Source: Olsenella timonensis
GTDB lineage: Bacteria > Actinomycetota > Coriobacteriia > Coriobacteriales > Atopobiaceae
Direction of reading: 5' to 3'
Assembly (NCBI RefSeq): GCF_900119915.1
Contig: NZ_LT635455.1
Span: forward strand, 1,240,001 to 1,304,000
DNA: 64,000 bases
The stretch's first letter is position 1. Each line of letters opens with the position of its first letter. The notes under the pieces were generated by a model. It saw nothing but the letters and a program-made list of their open reading frames with translations, searched no databases and was not told the origin of the DNA. Position numbers and translations under genes: made by a program. Below, piece by piece: positions 35,390-43,170 of the stretch.

Positions 35390-35962
35390 GTGGGGAGACT
35401 GGACAAGGCGAGCCTGGGCGAACGCATCGCCAACCTGCGCGGAGCTCGAGGTCTCAGCCAGGAGGCGCTGGCAGAGCGGGTGCACGTCTCGAGGCAGACC
35501 ATCAGCAACTGGGAGCGCGGCAAGACGCTCGTGGACGTGCAGAGCCTGGCGGCGATCGCCGACGTGCTGGGCAGTTCGGTGTCCGAGGTGCTCGGCGAGA
35601 GACAGGTGCGCGCGGTCGAGGAGGAAACCGAGGCAACGCGTCGCGAGCTCTTGGTCATCTACGGGGCGCTTGCGCTGCTTGGGATTCCGACCGTCGCGCT
35701 CGGCATTGTCGAGAGGCTGGGCGGCACCAACATGCTCTGGGTCTGGTGCGCCCTGCTCGTCGCATGCGCGCCGCTCGCCTGGCGCGCATGGAGGCTCGAG
35801 CACGACCATAATCTGCGCACCACGCGTGAGATCTGCCGCTTCGTCGAAACCGGCGAGCTGCCCGCGGGTGTCGGCCGCGCCAGCAGGCACCGCGTCCTCG
35901 GGCTCATTGGCCTCGTTCTGGCTTTCCTCATCATAGACATGCTGCTGGACGCCATATTCTAG
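35390..35962 (+). CDS. XRE-family regulator with C-terminal membrane helices
   Basis: A 190-residue protein with a Cro/C1 helix-turn-helix (SLGERIANLRGARGLSQEALAERVHVSRQTISNWERGK) in residues 8-62. Two adjacent hydrophobic segments (about 82-103 and 108-126) and a terminal one (about 168-188) make it a membrane-tethered regulator. The GTG at 35390 is selected because AAGGAGG lies 6 bases before it and the domain begins right after. It is divergent from the orphan permease and could control it. The ygjP-like gene follows after 22 bp. Confidence 0.82.
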   Translation: MGRLDKASLGERIANLRGARGLSQEALAERVHVSRQTISNWERGKTLVDVQSLAAIADVLGSSVSEVLGERQVRAVEEETEATRRELLVIYGALALLGIPTVALGIVERLGGTNMLWVWCALLVACAPLAWRAWRLEHDHNLRTTREICRFVETGELPAGVGRASRHRVLGLIGLVLAFLIIDMLLDAIF

Positions 35963-35984
35963 GCGGGCGCGCTACAATGCGCGC

Positions 35985-36629
35985 ATGACGAGAAGAACCA
36001 CGATCAGGACCCTGTTTGCAGGTGGGCCGGGCGGGGTGCCCGTCGAGGTCGAGCGCAAGCGCGTGCGGCGGCTCAACCTGCGAGTCCGTGCGGACGGCTC
36101 GGCACACCTGTCCGTCCCCACGCGTTGCACGCTCGCTGAGGCGCAGCGGTTCCTGGACGCGCACCAAGACTGGCTGCGCGCCCACACCCGGCGACGGGAG
36201 GGGCGCGCCGGGGCGGCCGATGACGACCTCGTCCCGCTCTGGGGAGCGCTCGTGCCGCTGCCTGCCGGAACCACACCCGACGAGCTCTGGCGCTCCGAGC
36301 TGACGGGACGCCTTCCGCAGGTCGCCGAGCGCATGGGGGCGGCGCTGGGCGTGCACGCCGCCGGCTGGCAGCTGCGCGCGATGTCCACGCGCTGGGGCTC
36401 CTGCACGCCGCGGACCGGACGCATTCGCATCAATGTGCGCCTGGCAGCCTACCCGCCCTCCTGCCTCGACTACGTCGTCGCGCACGAGCTTTGCCATCTG
36501 CTGGAGCCGAGCCACAACGAGCGGTTCCACGCCCTTCTCGCCCGCGCGTACCCGGACGAGCGCGCTGCGCGGGCCCTGCTGCGCCGCGACGCCCGCGACG
36601 TCGCAGCCCAATCAGACACCGGCCGTTAA
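35985..36629 (+). CDS. YgjP-like metallopeptidase domain protein (DUF45, M48-like)
   Basis: A 214-residue protein of the YgjP/DUF45 family. MSTRWGSC near residue 133 and VVAHELCHLLEPSHNERF at about 164-181 are the family hallmarks. HELCH gives two zinc ligands (His167, His171) and Glu168, with His177 likely the third ligand. The N-terminal strands carry the usual RRLNLRV segment. Peptidase activity in this family is predicted rather than established. It precedes the trp leader region. Confidence 0.88.
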   Translation: MTRRTTIRTLFAGGPGGVPVEVERKRVRRLNLRVRADGSAHLSVPTRCTLAEAQRFLDAHQDWLRAHTRRREGRAGAADDDLVPLWGALVPLPAGTTPDELWRSELTGRLPQVAERMGAALGVHAAGWQLRAMSTRWGSCTPRTGRIRINVRLAAYPPSCLDYVVAHELCHLLEPSHNERFHALLARAYPDERAARALLRRDARDVAAQSDTGR

Positions 36630-36691
36630 CACACACGAAACAATCTCCCGCTAGGCTTGCCCCATCGTCTCCGACAGGAAGGCTCGCGTCC

Positions 36692-36787
36692 ATGACCCGC
36701 ACCGCCAACATCGCTCTTCTCGGCGCCCCGGCACTTGCCGGCGGCCGCGCGTGGTGGTGGACAAGGACGACCCCCCTCTCGGACTGA
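36692..36787 (+). CDS. trp leader peptide (31 aa, three consecutive Trp codons)
   Basis: A 31-residue ORF starting at an ATG 11 bases after CAGGAAGG and carrying TGG-TGG-TGG at 36752-36760, ten codons before its stop. Tryptophan is the rarest residue, so three in a row directly upstream of a terminator and a tryptophan synthase gene is the signature of an attenuator leader. Ribosome stalling at these codons under tryptophan shortage would free the downstream segment to form the antiterminator. Confidence 0.85.
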   Translation: MTRTANIALLGAPALAGGRAWWWTRTTPLSD

Positions 36788-36846
36788 CGAGGCCACTCGC
36801 GCACACATATCGGGCCCTCGGACTCAGTTCCGGGGGCCCGTTTTTT
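36746..36846 (+). promoter_or_regulatory. Tryptophan attenuator (segments 1-4 and terminator)
   Basis: Segment 1 (36746-36754, CGCGCGTGG, covering the first Trp codon) pairs with CCACTCGCG at 36793-36801. Segment 2 (CGAGGCC, 36788-36794) can instead pair with GGCCCTCG in segment 3. Segments 3 and 4 form an 11-bp stem with an 8-base loop (36811-36840) followed by six T residues (36841-36846), an intrinsic terminator. These mutually exclusive pairings are those of classical leader-peptide attenuation controlling the trpB gene 32 bp downstream. Confidence 0.85.
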
Positions 36847-36878
36847 GTGCGCACACCCACTCATGAAAGGAGCAAGGC

Positions 36879-38264
36879 ATGATCGGAACCACCCCCTACC
36901 GCACCTACCTCAGCGAGCAGCAGATCCCCACGGCCTGGTACAACCTGCGCGCCGACATGCCCGAGAAGCCCGAGCCCATGCGGCTCCCCAACGGCGCTGT
37001 TGCCACGCACGCCGACCTCGCGCCCGTCTTTGCCGACGCCCTCATCGACCAGGAGCTCGACGACGAGACGCCCTACGTTGAGATTCCCGAGCCCGTGCGC
37101 GAGATGTACAAGGTCTACCGTCCGAGCCCGCTGTGCCGCGCGTACAACCTCGAGCGCGCCCTGGACACCCCGGCGCACATCTACTACAAGTTCGAGGGCA
37201 ACAACACGAGCGGCTCCCACAAGCTGAACTCCGCACTTGCCCAGGCCTACTACGCCGCCGCGCAGGGGCTCACCAACATCACGACCGAGACGGGCGCCGG
37301 ACAGTGGGGCACCGCCCTTGCCGAGGCGGCCGCGCACTATGGACTCGACCTCGACGTCTTCATGGTCAAGTGCTCCTATGAGCAGAAGCCGTTCCGCCGC
37401 AACATCATGGAGACCTTTGGCGCGACGGTGACACCGTCGCCGAGCGTGGCGACCGAGGCGGGCCGCCGCATCCTCGCCGAGCACCCCGACTCGACCGGCT
37501 CGCTCGGCACCGCCATCTCCGAGGCCGTGGAGCGCGCCCTCCACGTGCCTGAGAACCGCGGCCGCTACCAGCTGGGCAGCGTCCTCAACCAGGTGGTGCT
37601 CCACCAGTCGGTCATCGGGCTGGAGAGCTACGAGGCCCTGAGGGAGCTGGGAGAGTACCCCGACGCCGTGATCGGCTGTGCGGGCGGCGGGTCTAACCTG
37701 GGCGGGCTCATCGCCCCCTTCATGCGCGACAAGCTCCGCGGGGATCGTCCCGACACGCGCTTCGTCGCCGTCGAGCCCGCAAGCTGCCCCTCGCTCACAC
37801 GCGGACGCTATGCGTACGACTTTGCCGACACCGGCCAGACCTGCCCGCTGTGCAAGATGTACACGCTCGGCAACGGCTTCATTCCGAGCCCTGACCACGC
37901 GGGCGGGCTGCGCTACCACGGAATGAGCCCGATCGTCTCCAGGCTGAAGCATGACGGGCACCTCGAGGCGGTGGCGGTGCGCCAGACCGAGGTGTTCGAG
38001 GCGGGCGAGAGGTTCGCCAAGCTCGAGACCATCCTCCCGGCCCCCGAGAGCGCGCACGCCATCCTCGTCGCGATGCGCGAGGCGGAGAGGTGCCGCGAGA
38101 CCGGCGAGGCCAAGACGATCCTCTTTGGCCTCACGGGAACCGGGTACTTCGACATGGTCGCCTACGACAAGTACAACCGCGGCGAGATGGAGGACCACAT
38201 ACCCACCGACGAGGAGCTCGAGGCCGGCTTCGCCACGATTCCGCACGTTCCGGGCATCCAGTAG
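36879..38264 (+). CDS. trpB: Tryptophan synthase beta-like enzyme (TrpB2 type), stand-alone
   Basis: A 461-residue PLP enzyme of the long TrpB2 group. GSHKLNSA contains the PLP lysine (Lys115), ETGAGQWG is the catalytic loop, and CAGGGSN near 268-273 binds the cofactor phosphate. The enzyme makes tryptophan from indole and serine (or phosphoserine in some TrpB2). No trpA or other trp gene lies nearby, so it may act in indole salvage. The upstream WWW leader and terminator show tryptophan-responsive expression. The ATG follows AAAGGAGCAAGGC. Confidence 0.92.
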   Translation: MIGTTPYRTYLSEQQIPTAWYNLRADMPEKPEPMRLPNGAVATHADLAPVFADALIDQELDDETPYVEIPEPVREMYKVYRPSPLCRAYNLERALDTPAHIYYKFEGNNTSGSHKLNSALAQAYYAAAQGLTNITTETGAGQWGTALAEAAAHYGLDLDVFMVKCSYEQKPFRRNIMETFGATVTPSPSVATEAGRRILAEHPDSTGSLGTAISEAVERALHVPENRGRYQLGSVLNQVVLHQSVIGLESYEALRELGEYPDAVIGCAGGGSNLGGLIAPFMRDKLRGDRPDTRFVAVEPASCPSLTRGRYAYDFADTGQTCPLCKMYTLGNGFIPSPDHAGGLRYHGMSPIVSRLKHDGHLEAVAVRQTEVFEAGERFAKLETILPAPESAHAILVAMREAERCRETGEAKTILFGLTGTGYFDMVAYDKYNRGEMEDHIPTDEELEAGFATIPHVPGIQ

Positions 38265-38280
38265 GGTCGCGCTCGGCCGC

Positions 38281-38308
38281 GGGGCGCGAGGGCAAGCCCT
38301 CGCGCCCC
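38281..38308 (+). terminator. Strong hairpin after trpB
   Basis: A perfect 13-bp stem (GGGGCGCGAGGGC with its complement) and a 2-base AA loop begin 16 bases after the trpB stop. No T-run follows directly, although a T-rich stretch lies at 38321-38342. It probably acts as a terminator or 3' stabiliser. Confidence 0.6.
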
Positions 38309-38367
38309 GTGCTCGCAGCGGTTTGACTGTTTATGCCTTTTTATAAGTATTCGAATCTATTTGTGTG

Positions 38368-38596
38368 CAGAACAGTCTCTCGTGCGATAAAACATCGCGC
38401 CCAACGACAAAACGGACGCTCGTGCGACGTTGTTTGGCGCCATGATGCGTCACTCGCAGGGGCAGAATCTTGTCTGCCCAGATAGGAGCATCAAACACTG
38501 GATCAAACTAGCGTGCGGGGCCGCATCGGCCCCGCACGAACGGGCGTTTTGCATCTGGGAGGCACTAGATATCGCACGAACGAGCGTTTTGCAGGC
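38368..38596. repeat. Two direct plus two inverted copies of a ~21-bp repeat with hairpins between
   Basis: CTCGTGCGA-containing units at about 38378 and 38418 face inverted units CGCACGAACGrGCGTTTTGCA at 38534 and 38573, each pair spaced 39-40 bp. Between them lie two hairpins: GGGCAGA/TCTGCCC (38460-38479) and GTGCGGGGCC/GGCCCCGCAC (38513-38537). The 401-bp gap holds no evident gene. The arrangement recalls the phased inverted arrays at 16.8 and 19.8 kb but with a different sequence. Confidence 0.6.
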
Positions 38597-38607
38597 AGGA
38601 GACGACA

Positions 38608-38642
38608 GGGCGGGGGCGGGGCCTTTGGCCCCGCCCCCGCCC
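38608..38642 (-). terminator. 16-bp perfect hairpin after cstA
   Basis: A 16-bp perfect stem with a TTT loop lies 24 bases beyond the cstA stop. Its stability and place indicate a terminator-like 3' hairpin for cstA. No U-tract is seen on the minus strand. Confidence 0.65.
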
Positions 38643-38665
38643 ATGCAGCGAACCGTGCGCCGAGA

Positions 38666-40468
38666 CTACTGCTGACCGTAGTTCCTACGACCAAGCTCGG
38701 ACCACTCCGGCTCCTCGTCGGGCAGCGAGCCCGCCTTCTTGCCGAAGAGCTCCCGCAGGCAGTGGTACGCCACGAAGACGCCCAGGATCACGATCAGGAT
38801 CGCAAAGACGAGCTGCAGGCCAGACGTGGCGATGACGGCGGCCCCGCCCGCGGCGAGCGCGTTCACGCAGCCGATGATCGACTGCACCAGTGAGGTGAAC
38901 GTGCACGCCAGCAGGAACGCCACGGGCACGTACAGCATCCAGCCCTTGCGGCCGGTGCACTTGCAGAACACGGCGAGCGCGATCATGGTCATGCCACCGA
39001 GCAGCTGGTTGGACGCGCCAAACAGCGGCCAGATGTTGTTGTAGCCGCCAAAGGCGAGCGCAAACCCCAGGATCAGCGTCACGACGGTAGAAACCCAGGT
39101 GTTGGAGCAGACGCGCGCCATGCCGCCACGCTCGGGGCCGGCGACGGCAGCGTCGTCACCCTCGGCGAAGAACTCCTGGAACGAGAGGCGCCCGATGCGC
39201 GCAACGGCATCGACCGAGGTCAGCGCGAGCGCGGAGACGCACATCGTCATGAACACCGTGGCCAGCGTGGCGTCCACGCCAAACGACGTCATGCCACGGG
39301 CGACGCCCTGCGAGAAGATCTGGAACGGGGTCGCCGCGACGCCGTTGTTGAGCGCGCCCGTCCCTGCGGTGTTGAGGTCGGAGAACATGATGGCCGCCAC
39401 CACGATGGCAAGCACGCCAACGAACGACTCGGCGACCATCGCACCGTAGCCCACGGGCAGCATGTCACGCTCGTCGGAGACCTGCTTGGACGAGGTGTTG
39501 GTCGAGACGAGGCTGTGGAAGCCCGAGAGGGCGCCGCACGCCACGGAGACGAAGAGCAGCGGGAAGAGGTAGCTGCCATTGCTCGCGAGCGCGGAGACGT
39601 CGGCGACCATCGGGGCCGTCATCTGCGCCTGCCCGTTCGCGCCGAGCACGAAGATGCCGATCACGGCGCAGACGATCATGACGATCATCATGATGGACGT
39701 GAGGTAGTCGCGCGGCTGCTTGAGCGTCTGGATCGGCATGGCGGCGGCGAAGAGCAGGTACACCGCGATCACGGCGAACCATCCGAGCTTGCTCAGGTAC
39801 AGAGGAATCTGCATGCCCACGGCGAACATGGCCACGAACAGCACGACGGCGAGCGCGAGCTCCCTCCAGCCGGACAGGCCGAAGCGACGGTTGACCCAGC
39901 CGAAGATGATCGCCACGAACGTGAACAGGATCGAGATGGTTCCGGCCGCGCCTCCCGCGTAGGACTTCGCAACGTCGACGGAGCCGTCGGCGGCGAAGGT
40001 GGCCTGGAACGTGTTGGCCACCATGTCCACGAAGGCGGCGATGACGATGATCGTGAACAGCCAGCTGAAGATCAGGAAGAGCTTGCGCCCCGTGCGGCCG
40101 ATGTACTTCTCGATGAGCTGCGCGAGAGACTTGCCGTTGTTCTTGACGCTCGCGTACAGCGCGCCGAAGTCGTGCACGGCGCCGAAGAAGATGCCGCCCA
40201 CGAGCACCCACAGCAGCACCGGCAGCCAGCCGAACATCATGGCGGCGATCGTGCCCGTGACGGGGCCTGCGCCGCAGATGGAGCTGAACTGGTGCGAGAA
40301 GGCGGTGAAGCGCGACGCCGGCGAGAAGTTCTTGTCGTCCTCAAGGCGCTTGGCGGGCGTGAGCGCGCTCGCGTCGACGCCCCAGCTCTTGGCCAGCCAG
40401 CGGCCGTAGAGCGCATACCCGGCGACCAGCACCACGGCCGCGACGAGCACGATGACGATTCCGTTCAT
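38666..40468 (-). CDS. cstA: Carbon starvation protein CstA (peptide/pyruvate transporter family)
   Basis: A 600-residue polytopic membrane protein with about 16 hydrophobic helices. Segments such as SSICGAGPVTGTIAAMMFGW, GGIFFGAVHDF and GFHSLVSTNTSSKQ are characteristic of CstA. Characterised members import peptides or pyruvate under carbon limitation. The ATG follows GGGAGGAAAC. It is divergent from a two-component system whose more likely targets are the ABC genes on the other side. Confidence 0.93.
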   Translation of the reverse strand: MNGIVIVLVAAVVLVAGYALYGRWLAKSWGVDASALTPAKRLEDDKNFSPASRFTAFSHQFSSICGAGPVTGTIAAMMFGWLPVLLWVLVGGIFFGAVHDFGALYASVKNNGKSLAQLIEKYIGRTGRKLFLIFSWLFTIIVIAAFVDMVANTFQATFAADGSVDVAKSYAGGAAGTISILFTFVAIIFGWVNRRFGLSGWRELALAVVLFVAMFAVGMQIPLYLSKLGWFAVIAVYLLFAAAMPIQTLKQPRDYLTSIMMIVMIVCAVIGIFVLGANGQAQMTAPMVADVSALASNGSYLFPLLFVSVACGALSGFHSLVSTNTSSKQVSDERDMLPVGYGAMVAESFVGVLAIVVAAIMFSDLNTAGTGALNNGVAATPFQIFSQGVARGMTSFGVDATLATVFMTMCVSALALTSVDAVARIGRLSFQEFFAEGDDAAVAGPERGGMARVCSNTWVSTVVTLILGFALAFGGYNNIWPLFGASNQLLGGMTMIALAVFCKCTGRKGWMLYVPVAFLLACTFTSLVQSIIGCVNALAAGGAAVIATSGLQLVFAILIVILGVFVAYHCLRELFGKKAGSLPDEEPEWSELGRRNYGQQ

Positions 40469-40591
40469 GTTTCCTCCCTTGGTACGTACGGGCCCCGCAC
40501 ATGGTGCGCGCGCCGCACCTGCGGCCCCTCCATGGATCCGACATATTTCTCGACCGCTAACCGGAACGAAACACGCCGTTCACAGGAGAAC

Positions 40592-40609
40592 CGTGACAGA
40601 AGGGTCACG
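40592..40609. promoter_or_regulatory. Inverted repeat GTGAC-N6-GTCAC before the response-regulator gene
   Basis: CGTGAC (40592-40597) and GTCACG (40604-40609) form an inverted repeat with a 6-base spacer. A TATACT box (40632-40637) lies 22 bases downstream, before the regulator ATG at 40672. The same half-sites and spacing occur at 42398-42413 in front of the ABC genes, so both may bind the regulator. Confidence 0.5.
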
Positions 40610-40671
40610 AGACCGCGTTCTTCTCGGCCCGTATACTCTTGTCAGCGAACGCACGCGACCGAGGGAGGGGC

Positions 40672-41352
40672 ATGCCGCGCATCCTGCTTGCCGAAGACGA
40701 CCCGCTCATCGTCGAGGGGCTCTCCGAGCTGCTCGCGAGGGAGGGCTACGCCGTCGTCTCCTCCCCCACCCAGGCCGGCGCCGTCGAGCTCGCGTGCGCC
40801 CCGGACGCGGACATCTCGCTCGCCCTCGTTGACCTCACGCTCGCCGAGGGCAGCGGCTTTGCCGTCTGCAACGCGATCAAGCAGGTGACGCCCGAGGTGC
40901 CGGTAATCTTCCTCACCGCCGCCGACGACGAGCTCTCCACCGTGACCGGGCTCACCCTCGGCGCCGACGACTACGTCGCCAAGCCGTTTCGCCCCCGCGA
41001 GCTCGTGGCCCGCGTGCACGCCGCGATCCGCAGGGCGCGGCCGGAGCGCTCCGTCATGCGCCTGGGCCCGGTGACCATCGACCTCGACCGGGCGCGCGCC
41101 GAGAAGGGCGGGCAGGACGTCCCGCTCTCGGCCCTGGAGTACCGCCTGCTCCTGCTCTTTGCCAAGAACGCGGGGCGCATCGTCACGCGCGACATGATCC
41201 GCGACGCGCTCTGGGACGACGCCGGGGCGTACGTGGAGGAGAACACGCTCTCCGTCTACATCAAGCGCCTGCGCGACAAGCTCGAGGACGACCCGGCGGA
41301 GCCGAGCCTCATCGTGACCGTGCGTGGCCTCGGCTACCGCGCCCGGGGCTGA
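40672..41352 (+). CDS. OmpR-family response regulator of a BceR-like system
   Basis: A 226-residue regulator. The receiver domain has AEDD at 7-10, phospho-acceptor Asp54 and KPFRPREL; the winged-helix domain ends SVYIKRLRDKLEDD and TVRGLGYRARG. The ATG at 40672 follows GAGGGAGGGG and begins directly with the receiver strand. The order regulator-kinase-ATPase-permease is that of antimicrobial-peptide sensing and detoxification modules (BceRSAB). The kinase follows after 14 bp. Confidence 0.9.
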   Translation: MPRILLAEDDPLIVEGLSELLAREGYAVVSSPTQAGAVELACAPDADISLALVDLTLAEGSGFAVCNAIKQVTPEVPVIFLTAADDELSTVTGLTLGADDYVAKPFRPRELVARVHAAIRRARPERSVMRLGPVTIDLDRARAEKGGQDVPLSALEYRLLLLFAKNAGRIVTRDMIRDALWDDAGAYVEENTLSVYIKRLRDKLEDDPAEPSLIVTVRGLGYRARG

Positions 41353-41366
41353 CGGGCGGGACGGGC

Positions 41367-42401
41367 ATGCTGCTGAGAAACCCCGAGGTGAGGCGTGCGA
41401 CCCTTGCGTTCGCCCTCGTGGGCGCGGCGGGGGTCGCGGCGGCGTGGGCGCTCGCGGGGGGCACGGCGGCCGCCGTCACGGCCGCGACCGTCATCGCGCT
41501 CGTCGGGATCTTCCTGCTGGCGACCGGCCTCCGCTACCGTCAGATCGCACGGATGGCCGCGCAGGTTGACGCCGTGTTGCACGGCGAGCGTGACGTCAGC
41601 TTCGAGCGCATGCGCGAGGGCGAGCTCGCGGTCCTGGCCTCCGAGCTGGACAAGATGCGCAGCCGCCTTGAGCTCGCCAACGAGGGTCTGCTGCGCGAGA
41701 AGGGCGCCCTCGCGGACGCGCTGGCCGACGTCTCGCACCAGATCAAGACGCCGCTCACGAGCCTCTCGCTCATGACGTCGCTCACGCGCGGGGCGCTCGT
41801 CGCTGACGGCGCCCACACGGGCGAGGTGGAGCGCCTGCGCACGATGGAGCGCCTGGAGGGCCGCGTCGAGTGGCTCGTCTCCTCGCTGCTCAAGCTCGCG
41901 CGCATCGACGCGGGCGTGGTCCGCTTCGCACGGGCGCGCGTGCGGGCAGACGAGCTCGTTGACCGCGCCGCCGAGCCCCTTGCCGTGGCCTTCGACCTCG
42001 CCGACGTGACGCTCGAGCGCGACGTGCAGACGGGCGCCGGCTTTGAGGGCGACCTCGCCTGGACCGCGGAGGCCCTGGAGAACATCCTCAAGAACTGCCT
42101 CGAGCACACGCCGGCGGGAGGGCGCGTGAGCGTGCGCGCGAGCGAGGACGCGCTCGCCTTCCGCCTGCGCATCGAGGACACCGGCCCCGGCATCGCTCCG
42201 GAGGACCTGCCCCACGTCTTCGACCGCTTCTACCGCGGCGGCGAGGGGAACGTGCCCTCCGAGGTCGACCCCGGCGGCGTGGGCATCGGGCTCGCGCTGG
42301 CCAGGAGCCTCGTCACGGCGCAGGGCGGCTCGATCCGCGCCGGCAGCGCACCGGGCGGCGGGGCGAGCTTCGACGTCGTCTTCTTCAAGGCCACCGTGTG
42401 A
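41367..42401 (+). CDS. Intramembrane-sensing histidine kinase (BceS-like)
   Basis: A 344-residue kinase with two adjacent membrane helices (about 13-31 and 35-54), almost no extracellular loop, a short linker and HisKA with SHQIKTPL (His124). The ATPase domain has NCLEHT, DTGPGIAP and GGVGIGLAL. Kinases lacking a sensor domain next to an ABC pair usually read out the transporter's activity. The stop codon lies within the palindrome in front of the transporter operon. Confidence 0.9.
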   Translation: MLLRNPEVRRATLAFALVGAAGVAAAWALAGGTAAAVTAATVIALVGIFLLATGLRYRQIARMAAQVDAVLHGERDVSFERMREGELAVLASELDKMRSRLELANEGLLREKGALADALADVSHQIKTPLTSLSLMTSLTRGALVADGAHTGEVERLRTMERLEGRVEWLVSSLLKLARIDAGVVRFARARVRADELVDRAAEPLAVAFDLADVTLERDVQTGAGFEGDLAWTAEALENILKNCLEHTPAGGRVSVRASEDALAFRLRIEDTGPGIAPEDLPHVFDRFYRGGEGNVPSEVDPGGVGIGLALARSLVTAQGGSIRAGSAPGGGASFDVVFFKATV

Positions 42402-42413
42402 CGGATCCGTCAC
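42398..42413. promoter_or_regulatory. 16-bp perfect palindrome before the BceAB-like operon
   Basis: GTGACGGATCCGTCAC covers the kinase stop codon. A further GGGTCACG follows at 42418-42425, eleven bases after the palindrome's right half, and TAGAAT (42451-42456) is a plausible -10. Half-sites and 6-base spacing match the site at 40592, which supports regulation by the linked OmpR-type protein. Confidence 0.55.
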
Positions 42414-42487
42414 GCGCGGGTCACGCGCGAGCAGGGTGCCTCCCTCACCATAGAATCGAACCTGAAAGCCTCGTTCAGGGAGGAACC

Positions 42488-43168
42488 GTGGACATCCTAC
42501 GAATTGAGCACCTCACCAAGACCTACGGCAGCGGCGACACCGCCGTGACGGCCCTCGACGACGTGAGCTTCTCGGTCGCCGCCGGGGAGTTCCTCGCCAT
42601 CATCGGCAGCTCGGGATCGGGCAAGTCGACGCTGCTGCACCTGATCGGGGGCGTGGACCGGCCCACCTCCGGCACCGTCTTCCTCAACGGCGAGAACGTC
42701 TTCGAGCGCTCCGACGAGCAGCTCGCGGTCTTTCGCCGGCGCGAGGTGGGCCTCGTCTACCAGTTCTACAACCTCGTCCCGGTCCTGGACGTGGTCGAGA
42801 ACATGTGCCTGCCCGTGCTCATGGACGGAAGACCCGTCAACGACCGGCGCCTCGCGGGCCTCGTGCGCACGCTCGGGCTCAACGGTCGCGAGCATCACCT
42901 GCCCAACCAGCTCTCCGGCGGGCAGCAGCAACGCGTCGCCATCGGCCGCGCCCTCATGAACGCGCCGGCCGTCGTGCTCGCCGACGAGCCGACGGGCAAC
43001 CTCGACTCCCGGAACTCCGCCGAGATCATGGCGCTCCTGCGGAAGTCCAACCGCGAGCTCGGCCAGACGCTGATCGTGATCACCCACGACGAGGAGATCG
43101 CGCTGTCGGCCGACCGCGTGATCTCGCTCGAGGACGGTCGCGTCGCCTCCGACACGAGGGCGAGGTAG
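42488..43168 (+). CDS. ABC transporter ATPase (BceA/LolD-like)
   Basis: A 226-residue ATPase starting at GTG 42488 after GGGAGGAACC. Walker A is GSSGSGKST, the Q-loop region VYQFYNLVP, the signature LSGGQQQRV, Walker B LADEPTGNLD and the H-loop THDEEIA. This combination is that of the BceA/SalX/LolD family. It powers the large permease that starts 2 bp after its stop. The closest relative in the window is the ATPase portion of the RHH fusion at 17184. Confidence 0.92.
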   Translation: MDILRIEHLTKTYGSGDTAVTALDDVSFSVAAGEFLAIIGSSGSGKSTLLHLIGGVDRPTSGTVFLNGENVFERSDEQLAVFRRREVGLVYQFYNLVPVLDVVENMCLPVLMDGRPVNDRRLAGLVRTLGLNGREHHLPNQLSGGQQQRVAIGRALMNAPAVVLADEPTGNLDSRNSAEIMALLRKSNRELGQTLIVITHDEEIALSADRVISLEDGRVASDTRAR

Positions 43169-43170
43169 CC

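Noticed and set aside
33782-35890. A 702-residue permease starting at 35890
   Set aside because: The first ~247 codons are antisense to the XRE gene and not protein-like. A good ribosome binding site precedes the ATG at 35149.
38323-38347. TTGACT ... TATAAG as a promoter for a small RNA
   Set aside because: The spacer is only 13 bp, too short for a normal promoter; AT-richness alone explains the resemblance.
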